From NCBI RefSeq assembly GCF_039962255.1, contig NZ_JAMPKY010000002.1, positions 62,001 to 126,000 on the forward strand: a DNA stretch of 64,000 nucleotides, written 5' to 3'. Below the pieces are notes generated by a model that was not told where the DNA came from, made no database searches, and worked only from the letters and a program-made list of their open reading frames with translations. Positions 1 to 13,100 of the stretch are shown in pieces (positions within the stretch are counted from its first letter, which is position 1; each line of letters starts with the position of its first letter). Position numbers and translations under genes: made by a program. The stretch is from Leptolyngbya subtilissima AS-A7 (GTDB lineage Bacteria; Cyanobacteriota; Cyanobacteriia; Phormidesmidales; Phormidesmidaceae).

Positions 1-1
1 T

Positions 2-484
2 GGCGGCCTGCAAGAAAAAGGGGTGGTGCTAGCGGTGGCCCAGCACACAGCCGCCGTGCTGCAGGCCCAGGGTATTGCCGTGCAGATGACTCGCCAGAGT
101 GATCAAACCGTCGATCTGCAGCCTCGGGCCGACATGGCGACAGCGGCTCGGGCCACGGTGTTTGTCAGCATCCATGCCAACGCGGTGAATATGCAGCGCC
201 CAGAGGTGAATGGGCTCGAAACCTACTACTACTCCGATACTGGGCAAGTGCTGGCAGCCGCTCTCCAGCGCCAGGTGCTCAGCACCATGGCCATGAACGA
301 TCGCGGCGTCCGCCAGGCGCGGTTTCTGGTGCTACGCCGCACCGCTATGCCCGCGGCCCTAATTGAAATTGGTTTTGTGACCGGCGCCATTGATGCCCCC
401 AAACTCAGCGATCCGCGCTGGCAGGCGCAGATGGGGCAGTCCATTGCCCAAGGGATTCTTAACTATTTAGGTAGCCAGCTTTGA
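2..484 (+). CDS. N-acetylmuramoyl-L-alanine amidase, C-terminal part (cut by window edge)
   Basis: Zn-dependent Amidase_3 (AmiC-type) peptidoglycan hydrolase that cleaves the bond between N-acetylmuramic acid and the stem peptide in the periplasm. The reading frame is open to the left edge (GGLQEKGVV precedes the first possible GTG at 23), so the N-terminal part, including the first zinc ligands, lies outside the window. Visible signatures are SIHANA, with a zinc-ligand His, and PAALIEIGFVTG, with the catalytic Glu, followed by the usual short C-terminal helix. No gene follows on this strand until 727. The family is clear; the exact paralogue cannot be named from a fragment. Confidence 0.9.
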   Translation, partial: GGLQEKGVVLAVAQHTAAVLQAQGIAVQMTRQSDQTVDLQPRADMATAARATVFVSIHANAVNMQRPEVNGLETYYYSDTGQVLAAALQRQVLSTMAMNDRGVRQARFLVLRRTAMPAALIEIGFVTGAIDAPKLSDPRWQAQMGQSIAQGILNYLGSQL

Positions 485-726
485 GGCCACGGTGAATGAT
501 GCTCGGTTAGGCACGGCCGCTCAACGGCAACGGAGCCAACACACGGACTAAAGCCCTCACTCTGCCTAGGTACATAGATAAACCGGAGGGCGCGGGCCCT
601 TAGGAACTAGTGATAAAATCCTGGTCTTTGAACCCTAGATTCGCCCATAGGGTAAATTTTCGCGTTGGTTTGTCCAACAACTTTTTGTACAGTACCGCCT
701 CCCCTAGTCCAAGCAGGAGAAGGATC

Positions 727-1854
727 ATGGCTAAGGCCCCGCGATCGCTCGATCACCACAACCGCAATGTCTATTGCCTGATTGTGCTGATGCTAACCCT
801 GAGCTGCCTAGGATTTTTTGTTGAGCGGCGCAGCGAAACGGCTCGCCTTGCCGAAGCCCAGGGGCTTTTGTCTACCGGCACTACGCCTCAGGGAGTATCG
901 GGCGGCCGGGCTCGCGGTGGTGACTTTGGCAGCCCCTCCGGCGGCGGCGCACCTGGAGGAGGTTTTTCCGGCGGCGGTGGTGCGCTGCCCCCTGCAGGGG
1001 GTCCGAGCTATGGCGGCCCAGGCTATGGTGGCGGCTATCCCTCCTACCCTAGCGGCGGTCCAGTGATTGTGCCAGTGCCTGGCGGTTATGTGGGTGGCTA
1101 TCCCGGCGGCTATGTGGGCGGCTACCCTGGCGGCGGAATCGCGATCGGCGGCGATGTAGGTCTATTGTTTTTGCTGGCGGTGCTGGGCTTTACGGTCCTG
1201 CCTTTAATCACAAATTTGATGCGGTTGGGGGCTAGTGGATTTGGCCGGGGCATCCAAGTTGTAGACAGCGGCAACGAGCTGACCAACGATGTCGTCACCA
1301 TAACTCAGCTCCAGGTAGCGCTGCTGTCCCAGGCCCGCGATCTTCAGACTGAGCTAGAGACTATCGCCGCCCGCAGCGATATTGGTACTAAGCCAGGGCT
1401 GAATCGGCTGCTGCAAGAGACGGTGCTGGCCCTACTGCGATCGCCCGAATACTGGTCCCATGCCAAAGTTACCAACCAAACCGTTCGCTCCCGCGCTCAG
1501 GCCTCCCAGGTCTTTGAGCAGCTCTCTGTTACCGAGCGCAGCAAATTCAGCCGCGAAACCTTAGTTAACGTCGGTGGCCAGGTCAGCCGCCAAACCTACC
1601 AGCCTAAGCCTGATGCCGACCCAGCGGCCTACATCGTGGTAACGCTAATTGTGGGCACCGCCGATGATCAGCCCCTTGTCACTCAGCCGATCCATTCTGC
1701 CAGCGATCTTCAGACATCTCTGAGACGGCTTGGCGGCGTCACTCCCGACTATCTGCTGGTCTACGAACTGCTCTGGACACCCCAAGATGCCAGCGATAGC
1801 CTCAGCTATGACCAAATGCTGGCCGCCTACCCCGACCTCACCCAAATCAGCTAA
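727..1854 (+). CDS. DUF1517 family membrane protein with Gly/Pro/Tyr-rich segment
   Basis: Cyanobacterial and plant-plastid family of unknown function. I chose ATG 727 because AGGAGAAGG lies just upstream; the frame is open back to 610 but without a good ribosome site. The 375-residue product has a hydrophobic segment near residues 17-35, a low-complexity Gly/Ser/Pro/Tyr stretch at about 55-140 that includes repeated PGGYVGGY units, a second membrane segment ([16 protein letters not shown]), then a soluble DUF1517 domain. The repeated Gly-rich unit is visible as a near-identical 24-bp DNA tandem around 1081-1128. Its 3' end overlaps the end of convergent ccsB by 8 bases. Function is unknown. 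Confidence 0.8.
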   Translation: MAKAPRSLDHHNRNVYCLIVLMLTLSCLGFFVERRSETARLAEAQGLLSTGTTPQGVSGGRARGGDFGSPSGGGAPGGGFSGGGGALPPAGGPSYGGPGYGGGYPSYPSGGPVIVPVPGGYVGGYPGGYVGGYPGGGIAIGGDVGLLFLLAVLGFTVLPLITNLMRLGASGFGRGIQVVDSGNELTNDVVTITQLQVALLSQARDLQTELETIAARSDIGTKPGLNRLLQETVLALLRSPEYWSHAKVTNQTVRSRAQASQVFEQLSVTERSKFSRETLVNVGGQVSRQTYQPKPDADPAAYIVVTLIVGTADDQPLVTQPIHSASDLQTSLRRLGGVTPDYLLVYELLWTPQDASDSLSYDQMLAAYPDLTQIS

Positions 1855-3229
1855 CTGAAGCCTCAGCTAATTTGGCCTCGTTAGAATCGGCAGAAACAGC
1901 TTCCAGCAGGGCAAGTAACTCGCGCTCAAAGGCTACCTGGGCGCGGTTCGTTCTGCCACCCACGTATACCGTGCCCTCCTGCGCCAGCGCCCACACTTGG
2001 GAGTGCGACACGTAGCTCATGATCACCCCCAGCATCAGCAGGCCAAAGCCACCGTAAACCAGAGGAATGCCTGGATCAGCCTTAATTTGCAGACCCGTGC
2101 TGCCCACCACGTCTATCAGCGAGAGCCTAACGCCATTGATCTCTGCCGCCATGCCTTTACGAACCGTAGAAATCAGCTGTCCAGCGTTGTCGTAAATCAG
2201 CACAGAACCTTGAAGATCGCTGGCCAGCAGGGTCACGCCTTCGCTCATATCGGGTTTCGTCGGCAGCCAAGTACCCCAAAAGCGCGGACCGTCATTCTCG
2301 AGCTGCTGCATCGGCAGTTGCAGCACCGGGCTGTTGTTGAGCTTAACCTGCACCGCCGCCACTCCCCAATCGGCTTGGTAGAGGGTCACGCCCTTGTGGC
2401 GCAGGGGCTGGTTGACAAAGATGGTCTTGCGATCGATCTCGTTACCCGTCCGGTCTAGCACCGATAGATCGGAATAGAACTGATCGATATTGCCTTCAGG
2501 ACTGTAGTCAATCCAAAATCGGTTCACCCGCACCGACCAGTCTTTGGGGATTTGGGCCTCGGCCCAGGGACCAGCATCAAAAATATTGCGAATTTGAAAG
2601 GTCTCGCCGCTGGGCACGATCTCTTGGGCAAAAAAGCCGGTCATGGCCCCTAAAATAGCCCCTGCCAAAATCAGCAGCATGCTGGCGTGCACCACAATAG
2701 GCCCAATGCGGCCCACAATGCCCTTACGTCCGTAGAGCTGATTGCCCTCCTGAAATACCCGATAGCGCTTTTGGGACAATCTGTTTACCAAGGAGGCGAG
2801 GTCAGTTTCAGCTAGCTCAGCACTCAGAGCCAGTTTTTGAAACTGGCGGGGCTGAGTGTAATACTTCCACTTTTGAGCTGCCCCCAGAGCCGGGAACTGG
2901 CGGGTAAACGTGCAGGCGGTTAGGCTGGCACCAAACACAATTAGCAGCGCCAAAAACCACCAGGTTCGGTAGACGTGATCTAGCCCAAGGGTAAGAATTA
3001 CCTTCCAACTCAAAAACCCAAACAGAGCCGGATCTTGGGGATAGTTAGTCTGGTAAAACTCCAGGGTTTGGCCCTGCTCGATGACCGTACCGCTGATGCT
3101 AAAGGCCGCGATCGCCAGCAGCAGCACAATTGCCAACCGCAGATCGGCCAGCAGCGGCAGCAGATCTTGTCTAAAGTAGTCGCGCACCCCGTCCCAGAAA
3201 GTCGGTTGAGGAGCTTCAGACGGAGCCAT
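1847..3229 (-). CDS. ccsB: Cytochrome c biogenesis protein CcsB (Ccs1/ResB family)
   Basis: System II cytochrome c maturation factor. With CcsA it delivers and ligates haem to apocytochromes (cytochrome f, c6) on the lumenal or periplasmic side of the membrane. The 460-residue protein has the ResB layout: membrane helices near residues 30-50, 85-105 and 175-195, a large soluble domain, and a last helix near 390-410 ([19 protein letters not shown]). ATG 3229 has GAGG seven bases upstream. It lies downstream of ccdA and ftsW on the same strand, so the locus groups thiol reduction (CcdA) with haem ligation. Length is normal for the family. Confidence 0.93.
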   Translation of the reverse strand: MAPSEAPQPTFWDGVRDYFRQDLLPLLADLRLAIVLLLAIAAFSISGTVIEQGQTLEFYQTNYPQDPALFGFLSWKVILTLGLDHVYRTWWFLALLIVFGASLTACTFTRQFPALGAAQKWKYYTQPRQFQKLALSAELAETDLASLVNRLSQKRYRVFQEGNQLYGRKGIVGRIGPIVVHASMLLILAGAILGAMTGFFAQEIVPSGETFQIRNIFDAGPWAEAQIPKDWSVRVNRFWIDYSPEGNIDQFYSDLSVLDRTGNEIDRKTIFVNQPLRHKGVTLYQADWGVAAVQVKLNNSPVLQLPMQQLENDGPRFWGTWLPTKPDMSEGVTLLASDLQGSVLIYDNAGQLISTVRKGMAAEINGVRLSLIDVVGSTGLQIKADPGIPLVYGGFGLLMLGVIMSYVSHSQVWALAQEGTVYVGGRTNRAQVAFERELLALLEAVSADSNEAKLAEASVS

Positions 3230-3267
3230 AGTATCCCTCAGAAACGGGTGACATAGTTTTCAGACAA

Positions 3268-4011
3268 TTACACCAAACTGGTCGGCAGCAGCCGAGACAG
3301 CAGTGAAAATACCCCAAACCCCAGTAGCAGAGCCCCACTTGCCGGTGTCACCCAACTCGACCACTGACGCAAATCCAGCAGTCGCTTTAGAGAAGCAGTG
3401 AAGGTGCCCGCCAGCACTAGCGGCGTTACATAGCCCACGGCATAGGCTAGCAGCAGGGCCCCGCCCAACACCGGATCCTTCGTGGTTGAGATCCAGGCTA
3501 GGAGGGTAGCTAGCACTGGGGTGCTACAGGGCGACGCCACAATGCCAAAGGTGAGCCCCAAAGCATAGGCCCGCAGCCAGGGCGGTAAGTTCAAATTTTC
3601 AAAGGTGGGGCCAACGCCCGCGGGCAGAGCTAAGGGAATGACTCCTAACAGATTTAGCCCCATCACGATCGCCACTAGGCTCACCACAATCGGTAGCCCC
3701 CAAGCCACCTGACCATAGACGTAGCCAAAGAGCCCAGCGATCAAGCCCAACAGAGCCAGGGTGGTGGCGAGGCCTAGGGCGAAGGAGAGCGATCGCGCGA
3801 TCGCACCACCCCGCCCACCTTCCTCATAGCCGCCCATGTAGCCCACCATAATCGGCAGCATCGATAGCAGACAGGGAGATAGGCTGGTTAAGAGCCCCGC
3901 TAATCCCACCACTGATAGGCTCACCCAAGACACCTGAGTGAGCTGATCACTCACCAGCTGATTGGCCCACTGGGCGATTTCGTATAAATAAATTTGCAGA
4001 CTCTCAGACAT
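3268..4011 (-). CDS. ccdA: Cytochrome c biogenesis protein CcdA (thiol-disulfide transporter)
   Basis: Membrane protein of the DsbD/CcdA family. It carries reducing equivalents across the membrane to keep apocytochrome haem-binding cysteines reduced. Six hydrophobic segments are visible. The two conserved redox cysteines are present in SLSPCLLSMLP and ASPCSTPVLA. The frame extends to GTG 4038, but ATG 4011 (MSESLQIYLYEIAQWANQ) matches the usual N-terminus of cyanobacterial homologues, giving 247 residues. It sits 38 bases upstream of ccsB, with which it is functionally paired. Confidence 0.92.
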   Translation of the reverse strand: MSESLQIYLYEIAQWANQLVSDQLTQVSWVSLSVVGLAGLLTSLSPCLLSMLPIMVGYMGGYEEGGRGGAIARSLSFALGLATTLALLGLIAGLFGYVYGQVAWGLPIVVSLVAIVMGLNLLGVIPLALPAGVGPTFENLNLPPWLRAYALGLTFGIVASPCSTPVLATLLAWISTTKDPVLGGALLLAYAVGYVTPLVLAGTFTASLKRLLDLRQWSSWVTPASGALLLGFGVFSLLSRLLPTSLV

Positions 4012-4111
4012 CAGCGGGGTAGTGAGACGCAAAGGCACTCACTATTGTAACAATCCTGCAACCCGCTCTCAGATTTTTGCGTCAAGAAAGCGTACTGCCG
4101 CTGTCAAATAC

Positions 4112-5302
4112 TTACAGGGGCAGGGGCTCTTGAGGACCCGCCTTAGACCATCGTCGCCGTAGAGGTACCGGCGTATCCAGATTAATCTCCCGCGCCGCCC
4201 GCACCAACAGCGCCGCTGTTGCCAAGCTAGCCACCATCGAGCTACCTCCATAGCTCAACAGCGGAAAGGGCAGTCCTGTCGTCGGCAGAAGCCCTGTAGC
4301 CACACCCATATTGAGCAGCGCTTGCCCCACCAACAGCACCATCGCACCCACCGCTACCAAGCGGTGCAGGGGTTGCTTCAAACGTAGCGCTACCAACAGA
4401 GCTAAAGAAGCATAAACTCCTAAAACCGTCAGCAACACTAAGCAACCCACAAAGCCAAACTCCTCAGCAAATACCGAAAAAATAAAGTCAGTGTATTGAA
4501 TAGGTAGCGAGTACAGCTTTTGCTGAGACAGCCCAAAACCCTGGCCCCAAAACCCGCCAGAGCCAACAGCTAACAGACTCTGCACTAGCTGATACCCCTG
4601 GTTACCTGGATCAGCCCAGGGGTCCAAAAACGAGACTATTCGCTGGCGCTGATAGGTCTTGAGGCTGACACTTACTGTCGCAGTCAGCAGTCCCCCTCCC
4701 GCCGTTAGCAGCAGATACAGATAGGGCAACCCCGCCGCCAGAGCAATTAGCCAAAGCGTTAAGCCGCAAATAGCCGCTGTACTCAGGTTGGGCTGCAACA
4801 AAATCAGCCCCAAAATAGCGACAAAAATGCCCAACCAGGTAAGCCGTGTTTGCCAAGTGAGCTGTGGCCATCGCCCAAACAGTCGTGCCCCCTGTAACAC
4901 CAAGCAGGGCTTAAGCAGCTCCGAAGGCTGAATCATAAACGGGCCCAAAGGCAGCCAGCGAGTAGCCCCATTCACCGTTACCCCCAAGGAGGGCACCAGA
5001 GTCAGGCTTACCAAACCAACCAGCATCAGCAGCACAATACCTGACCCCTGAATAAGCCGATCCAGAGAGGTATGAACAATACGGTTAAAAATTACCAAAC
5101 CAATCGCAACCCACAGCAGCTGCACCATCACATAGTGCAGTCCATAGCCATGCTCCGTCACGGACACTGCATAAGACGCTGAGAACAATATTAGTAGACC
5201 GCTGCCCAGCCAGACAAAGGTCAACCAACGCAGCCAGCGCGCTTCCGCTGACCACTGGCCTACCGTGGGGTCAATCCATGGAACCAACTGAGCAATGTTC
5301 AC
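4112..5302 (-). CDS. ftsW: FtsW/RodA/SpoVE family peptidoglycan glycosyltransferase
   Basis: SEDS-family polytopic membrane protein that polymerises lipid II with a partner class B PBP, at the septum if FtsW or along the wall if RodA. About ten hydrophobic segments can be read. Family signatures include the NGATRWLPLGPFMIQPSEL block, the DFIFSVFAEEFGF segment and the C-terminal PFPLLSYGGSSM motif. Translation starts at GTG 5302. It lies upstream of ccdA-ccsB on the same strand. The N-terminal wording and genomic context fit cyanobacterial FtsW better than RodA, but sequence alone does not fully separate the two. Confidence 0.88.
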   Translation of the reverse strand: MNIAQLVPWIDPTVGQWSAEARWLRWLTFVWLGSGLLILFSASYAVSVTEHGYGLHYVMVQLLWVAIGLVIFNRIVHTSLDRLIQGSGIVLLMLVGLVSLTLVPSLGVTVNGATRWLPLGPFMIQPSELLKPCLVLQGARLFGRWPQLTWQTRLTWLGIFVAILGLILLQPNLSTAAICGLTLWLIALAAGLPYLYLLLTAGGGLLTATVSVSLKTYQRQRIVSFLDPWADPGNQGYQLVQSLLAVGSGGFWGQGFGLSQQKLYSLPIQYTDFIFSVFAEEFGFVGCLVLLTVLGVYASLALLVALRLKQPLHRLVAVGAMVLLVGQALLNMGVATGLLPTTGLPFPLLSYGGSSMVASLATAALLVRAAREINLDTPVPLRRRWSKAGPQEPLPL

Positions 5303-5446
5303 CCTATTACCCCACGTGCCTAAGGGCCAAGTCTTTCAAGGGCCCAGTATAACTGAGGGGGTCGAAAGCCGCTCAAGATTTTGAGTATATTTTCGAGTCT
5401 ACAGAGCATGTCCTAGAGACGTGAAAGTACCCCTAAAAACACAACG

Positions 5447-5474
5447 GCAGGGCTGACCCTTAGGCCGACCCTGC
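5447..5474 (-). terminator. Possible terminator of the apc cluster
   Basis: GCAGGG and CCCTGC arms enclose a 16-base loop just downstream of the apcC stop codon. On the minus strand a T-rich stretch (GTTTTTAG) follows after a short gap, so this may end transcription of the apc genes. The six-pair stem and the gap make it a weak call. Confidence 0.4.
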
Positions 5475-5538
5475 ACGTATCGCAGCATGAAAAAAAGCAG
5501 TAAAAATTTTTATCAGACGCTTTGCTGAAGTAGGCGCG

Positions 5539-5742
5539 TTAGAGCAAACCGGTGTTGGCACCCTGCCGACCAGTTGCCAGCTCAACCTTAACGATTTTGC
5601 CGCCCATTTTTTGAATGCGCTGCTGCTCTTTGAACCAGTTCTCGTAGGGCACCAGCTTGGTAAAGAAAGTATTTTGCAGCTCCCGTTGGGTGCGAATCCT
5701 GGTTTGACTGGGAACGCAAGCGGTGACTTTAAACATGCGCAT
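5539..5742 (-). CDS. apcC: Phycobilisome core linker Lc 7.8 (ApcC)
   Basis: The 67-residue small linker caps allophycocyanin cylinders of the phycobilisome core and adjusts the terminal trimers. It is a full-length, near-consensus ApcC (starts MRMFKVTACVPSQTR, ends TGLL), the CpcD-like fold. It is the last gene of the leftward apc cluster, 250 bases after apcB. That gap contains two inverted repeats, which may explain separate transcript levels for apcA-apcB and apcC. Confidence 0.97.
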   Translation of the reverse strand: MRMFKVTACVPSQTRIRTQRELQNTFFTKLVPYENWFKEQQRIQKMGGKIVKVELATGRQGANTGLL

Positions 5743-5787
5743 GGTCGAAAACTCTCCTGTTAATCACTGGACAGATGTAAACCAAAG

Positions 5788-5945
5788 CCAAGTCCAAAAA
5801 TGAAGTTTTACCGTTAGGAAAACACAGTTTCCAAGCTGGACTTGGTATGAACACTGAAAAGCCAGAGTCGAAAGCCAATGCTATGGACAGCAGGAAGACA
5901 ATACAGCACAACCTAGTGTCCTCAACACTCGCCCCTGACTCTGGC
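5788..5945 (-). repeat. Two inverted repeats in the apcB-apcC gap
   Basis: Reading towards apcC, the first hairpin pairs GACTCTGGC (5937-5945) with GCCAGAGTC (5861-5869), nine perfect pairs with a 67-base loop. The second pairs GGACTTGG (5838-5845) with CCAAGTCC (5788-5795), eight perfect pairs. CCAAG at 5831-5835 can also pair with CTTGG at 5841-5845, so two folds compete. A small TGGCC/GGCCA hairpin sits at 5958-5970. These are candidates for mRNA 3'-end stabilisation or attenuation between apcB and apcC; that role is inference. Confidence 0.5.
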
Positions 5946-5992
5946 CTAGGTTCGCTCTGGCCTACGGCCAAAGCGCAATGGATGAGCCTGGA

Positions 5993-6478
5993 CTAGCTCA
6001 AGCCAGAGGAGATGTAGTCGAAGTAAACGCCCATTTCCTTACCAGCATCAGCACCCACTAGGCTAGCGGTCACTTCTTTCATGGCTTGGATGGAGTTGAC
6101 GGTAGCGCCGATGGGTACGCCCAGGGAGTTGTAGGTCTCCTTGAGACCGTTGAGCACACGCTCATCCAGGATGGAGGGGTCCCCAGCCAGCATGGCGTAG
6201 GTGGCGTAGCGCAGGTAGTAGTCCAGGTCGCGGATGCAGGCTGCATAGCGACGGGTGGTGTACATGTTGCCGCCAGGACGGGTAATATCGGAGTACAGCA
6301 GGGACTTGGCCACAGCTTCTTTCACGATTTCAGCAGCGTTAGCGCTGATGGTGCTAGCGGCACGAACGCGCAGCTCACCGGTTTGGAAGTAAGCCTTGAG
6401 CTTGTCGAGAGCGGAACCGTCCAGGTACTTGCCCTGCACGTCGGAGGAATTGATAACAGAGGTAATTGCGTCTTGCAT
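5993..6478 (-). CDS. apcB: Allophycocyanin beta subunit (ApcB)
   Basis: Phycobiliprotein of the phycobilisome core; with ApcA it forms the trimers that carry energy from the rods to the terminal emitters. The 161 residues are the standard length. Cys81 in [13 protein letters not shown] is the phycocyanobilin attachment site, and Asn71 is the residue that is normally gamma-N-methylated in beta subunits. The gene follows apcA after 64 bases and was probably co-transcribed with it. Confidence 0.98.
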   Translation of the reverse strand: MQDAITSVINSSDVQGKYLDGSALDKLKAYFQTGELRVRAASTISANAAEIVKEAVAKSLLYSDITRPGGNMYTTRRYAACIRDLDYYLRYATYAMLAGDPSILDERVLNGLKETYNSLGVPIGATVNSIQAMKEVTASLVGADAGKEMGVYFDYISSGLS

Positions 6479-6542
6479 TGGTGAAGCTTCCTTAGAACTG
6501 ACGTAATCTCAACAACGAATCGACGGAGTAGCGCAGCTGCGA

Positions 6543-7028
6543 CTACTGCATAGCGCCGACAACATAGTCGAAGTAGGATGCGGCTTCAGCAGCATCTTCG
6601 CTGGATAGCAGCCCAGTTGCGACAGCCTTCATGGAGCGCACAGACTCAGCCACAGCGGGGATAGGAGTGCCCAGGGAGTTGTACATTTCACGTACGCCCA
6701 CCAGACCGATTTCTTCGATAGGGGTAACGTCACCAGCGACCACACCGTAGGTGACGAGACGCAGGTAGTAGTCCATGTCGCGCAGGCAGGTGGCGGTCAT
6801 CTCTTCACCGTAGGCGTTGCCACCGGGAGAAACAATGTCAGGGCGCTTCTGGAACAGCTGATTGCCAGCTTCCTTAACGATGCGCTCGCGGGATTCGGTT
6901 AGCACCTGAGCAATCCGCAGACGACGCTCACCAGAGGTGACAAATCCCTTGATGCGATCCAACTCACCGGGGCTGAGGTAACGAGCCTCGGCATCGGCAT
7001 TCACGATTGACTTCGTGACAATACTCAT
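6543..7028 (-). CDS. apcA: Allophycocyanin alpha subunit (ApcA)
   Basis: Alpha partner of ApcB in the phycobilisome core. It is 161 residues with the bilin-binding Cys81 in [14 protein letters not shown]. The start ATG has a strong GGAGGA site eight bases upstream. About 400 bases separate it from apcE; that region holds a strong hairpin terminator and repeated sequence blocks, so apcA-apcB probably has its own promoter as well as any read-through from apcE. Confidence 0.98.
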   Translation of the reverse strand: MSIVTKSIVNADAEARYLSPGELDRIKGFVTSGERRLRIAQVLTESRERIVKEAGNQLFQKRPDIVSPGGNAYGEEMTATCLRDMDYYLRLVTYGVVAGDVTPIEEIGLVGVREMYNSLGTPIPAVAESVRSMKAVATGLLSSEDAAEAASYFDYVVGAMQ

Positions 7029-7176
7029 TGATGGATTCCTCCGAAAAATATGACCAGATGTATGAAACTGGCATTTAAGGGTGCGGAGCCAGAGCTAACT
7101 CTATTAAAGAACCTCAGTTCTGGCGGCCTTCCCGATTAATTGTCCGGTATTGCGTAAGCCTTCTTCAAAGCCGCGA

Positions 7177-7313
7177 AATATTTTGTAACAGTTTTCCTCA
7201 GTTTCTTGAAGCCAGACGGCAACAGCACTGTAGAGACTCAGGGAAAATCCTAAATCCTCAAAAAACTATAAACCGGGTGCAAATTAGTACCCGGTTTTAA
7301 TATTTCGTAACAG
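7177..7313 (-). repeat. 15-bp direct repeat upstream of apcA
   Basis: AATATTTTGTAACAG at 7177-7191 and AATATTTCGTAACAG at 7299-7313 on the plus strand differ at one base. Read towards apcA each begins CTGTTAC. GTTACA is the half-site core of HLR1 elements bound by the OmpR-type regulator RpaB, but neither copy shows the second half-site at the required spacing, so an RpaB role is only a possibility. Confidence 0.4.
7257..7297 (-). terminator. Terminator-like hairpin between apcE and apcA
   Basis: AAACCGGGT (7270-7278) and ACCCGGTTT (7289-7297) form nine perfect pairs around a ten-base loop. On the minus strand the stem is followed by TATAGTTTTTTG, so the hairpin could end or attenuate apcE transcripts before apcA. 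Confidence 0.65.
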
Positions 7314-7427
7314 AGTTAAGAAGAACTACTGACGAGACAATGCCTCTGCCAAAAAGCCGTTAATTAACAAGTTGTTGGATGAATAGGTGGGGGGAGATTG
7401 AGACCACCCCACCTATTGAATAACGGT

Positions 7428-11189
<3,762 letters not shown>

Positions 11190-12416
11190 ATGGACGACTC
11201 GACAAAGACCCAGACGGTCAGCGATGCAGTAGCCAGCCTGTACAACACCTACCCTTTTCCGCCAGAACCTTTTTTGGATGAAGCCCCACCGGGGTATAAC
11301 TGGCGCTGGTACTGGCCGACCGTGCACAGCTTTTGCACGGGGGCAGCCCCAAACAGCAATCAGGTGCGGGTACTGGATGCGGGGTGTGGCACTGGGGTGA
11401 GTACTGAATACATTAGCCATCTCAACCCAGACGCTGAGGTGCTGGGCATTGATCTAAGTGAGCGGGCGATCGCCACTGCCACCGAGCGCTGTCGCCGGTC
11501 AGGGGCCACCAACGTTCAGTTTCGCCAGCTCAGCATCTACGATGTAGACCAAATCGAAGGAGAGTTCGACTGGATCAACTGCGTCGGCGTCATCCACCAC
11601 ATGCCCGATCCATTACGGGGACTCCAAGCCTTAACCACCAAGCTCGCTCCCGGCGGCTTTATTCACCTATTTGTATACGCCGCCACTGGTCGTTGGGAAA
11701 TCTCGCTGATGCAGCGGGCGATCGCCCTGGTTCAAGGCAGCCAGCGCGGCGACTACCGCGACGGCGTACAGGTGGGGCGACAGATCTTCGCTAGCCTACC
11801 TGAGGGAAATCGATTGAAGCAGCGAGAGCGCGATCGCTGGGCGATGGAAAACCACCGAGACGAATGCTTTGCCGACATGTACGTCCACCCGCAGGAAGTG
11901 GATTACACCATAGATAGCCTATTTGAGCTAATTGACGCCTCGGGTCTAGAATTCGTCGGTTTTTCCAACCCTCAAGTTTGGCAGCTCGATCGCCTGCTGG
12001 CATCAGATCCAGCCCTGCTCGATCGCGCCAAGCAGCTGCCTGAGAAAGATCAGTATCGCCTAGTAGAACTACTAGATCCTGAGATCACTCACTTCGAGTG
12101 GTTCCTAGCTCGCCCCCCCTACCCACGATTCAGCTGGGACGAGGACGCCGCTCTACTGTCAGCCACTCCCACCCGCAACCCTTGCATGGAAGGCTGGCCC
12201 AGCCAAAGCATCTTCGACCACAACTACCAGATCATCTCCTTAGACCAGATAGAGTTTGAGTTTTTACAGGACTGCGACAGTCACAATGGTTACGCTGCTG
12301 ATCAGCCTCAGGCCAGCGTTGCCGATCTGCTATCCCAAAGCGGGGCAAGCCTTGAAGCAGTACGGCAGATGCAGCAGAGGCAGCTCATTTTGCTAAAACC
12401 ATCCCAGCAGACTTGA
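11190..12416 (+). CDS. Class I SAM-dependent methyltransferase
   Basis: A 408-residue cytosolic-type methyltransferase of unknown substrate. The Rossmann-fold SAM site is clear: motif I VLDAGCGTGVSTEYI at about residues 53-67, the acidic strand-2 end IDLSERAI, then NCVGVIHHMPDP at motif IV. The first 45 residues (YPFPPEPFLDEAPPGYNWRW) and the last 200 are typical of a cyanobacterial subgroup whose substrate I do not know. There is no signal peptide or membrane segment. It stands alone between apcE, which is divergent, and the ATP synthase operon, which starts 128 bases downstream. Confidence 0.82.
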   Translation: MDDSTKTQTVSDAVASLYNTYPFPPEPFLDEAPPGYNWRWYWPTVHSFCTGAAPNSNQVRVLDAGCGTGVSTEYISHLNPDAEVLGIDLSERAIATATERCRRSGATNVQFRQLSIYDVDQIEGEFDWINCVGVIHHMPDPLRGLQALTTKLAPGGFIHLFVYAATGRWEISLMQRAIALVQGSQRGDYRDGVQVGRQIFASLPEGNRLKQRERDRWAMENHRDECFADMYVHPQEVDYTIDSLFELIDASGLEFVGFSNPQVWQLDRLLASDPALLDRAKQLPEKDQYRLVELLDPEITHFEWFLARPPYPRFSWDEDAALLSATPTRNPCMEGWPSQSIFDHNYQIISLDQIEFEFLQDCDSHNGYAADQPQASVADLLSQSGASLEAVRQMQQRQLILLKPSQQT

Positions 12417-12480
12417 CCAAGATTGGCTGAGGAAGGCGGATTTACTTTTGAGAAGCGTCTATTAAGTATTATTGCCGTGA

Positions 12481-12486
12481 TATGAT
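12481..12486 (+). promoter_or_regulatory. Possible -10 element upstream of the ATP synthase operon
   Basis: TATGAT lies 59 bases before the atpI start codon. The sequence 17 bases upstream is a poor -35, so this is a weak promoter call. A small GCCCG/CGGGC hairpin (12495-12510) follows in the presumed leader. Confidence 0.3.
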
Positions 12487-12544
12487 CGTATGCGGCCCGT
12501 TCAGGCGGGCGAAACCCTTTAACGGCTAAGGATTAGGCGCTTTC

Positions 12545-13030
12545 GTGGCCCCATTGCCCTCCGAACACACTGACCCTGTCGAGCAGGTCGAGGCAGAAGT
12601 AGACCCCGGTCAAACCGAAGGTCAAAGTCTCCCTCCGGCTTCGACGACAGCCATGGAAGAGTACTACCAGCTACAGCAAAATCTGCTGTTGACCACGCTG
12701 GCATTTACCGGCGTAATCTTTTTTAGCGTCTGGTTAGCCTACTCTCTCCCAATTGCTCTGAATTATTTAATAGGAGCGTGCGGCGGTGTGGTTTACTTGA
12801 GGATGTTGGCAAAAAGCGTGGCCAACATTGGGCGCGGAAGCTCAAGGCTAGGCAGCGGCCGACTAGCCCTAGTGGTTGGTTTGGTTTTAGTGGCTACTGA
12901 GTGGCAGCAGCTTCAGGTCGTACCCGTTTTTCTAGGGTTTTTGACCTACAAGGGGGCGTTAATTGCTTACACCCTCTGGACTGCGGTGCTGCCAAAATCA
13001 CCATCGGGATCTTCCCAGGCGTCTGGTTAA
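12545..13030 (+). CDS. atpI: ATP synthase subunit I (AtpI)
   Basis: Small membrane protein that leads most F-type ATP synthase operons and helps c-ring assembly or Mg2+ supply. Residues from MEEYYQLQQNLLL onward match cyanobacterial AtpI, with four hydrophobic segments. Translation could start at GTG 12545, giving an unusual acidic, Pro-rich 36-residue N-terminal extension, or at ATG 12653, which corresponds to the usual N-terminus. I keep the longer frame with that reservation. It is the first gene of the operon, 70 bases before atpB. Confidence 0.87.
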   Translation: MAPLPSEHTDPVEQVEAEVDPGQTEGQSLPPASTTAMEEYYQLQQNLLLTTLAFTGVIFFSVWLAYSLPIALNYLIGACGGVVYLRMLAKSVANIGRGSSRLGSGRLALVVGLVLVATEWQQLQVVPVFLGFLTYKGALIAYTLWTAVLPKSPSGSSQASG

Positions 13031-13100
13031 CCTAGATCGGTGGTTCCCAAGCATAGCATGCTTTTTCCTGGCAGGTCTTAAGGAGAAGTCGATTTAAGAG

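Larger units (their letters stand above)
7029..7427 (-). promoter_or_regulatory. apcE-apcA intergenic region
   Basis: About 400 bases without a gene. It holds a hairpin with a T-rich tail (7257-7297), a near-perfect 15-bp direct repeat (7177-7191 and 7299-7313), and the apcA ribosome site. I could not pick a convincing -35/-10 pair by eye. The region probably carries the apcA promoter and a partial terminator for apcE. Confidence 0.5.

Noticed and set aside
5729..5971. 80-codon open frame in the apcB-apcC gap
   Set aside because: It overlaps the apcC start and the inverted repeats and resembles no family; better explained as leader or structural RNA sequence.
6086..6484. 132-codon open frame antisense to apcB
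   Set aside because: It mirrors the codon structure of apcB, a certain gene; the Gly/Val-rich product has no protein-like features.
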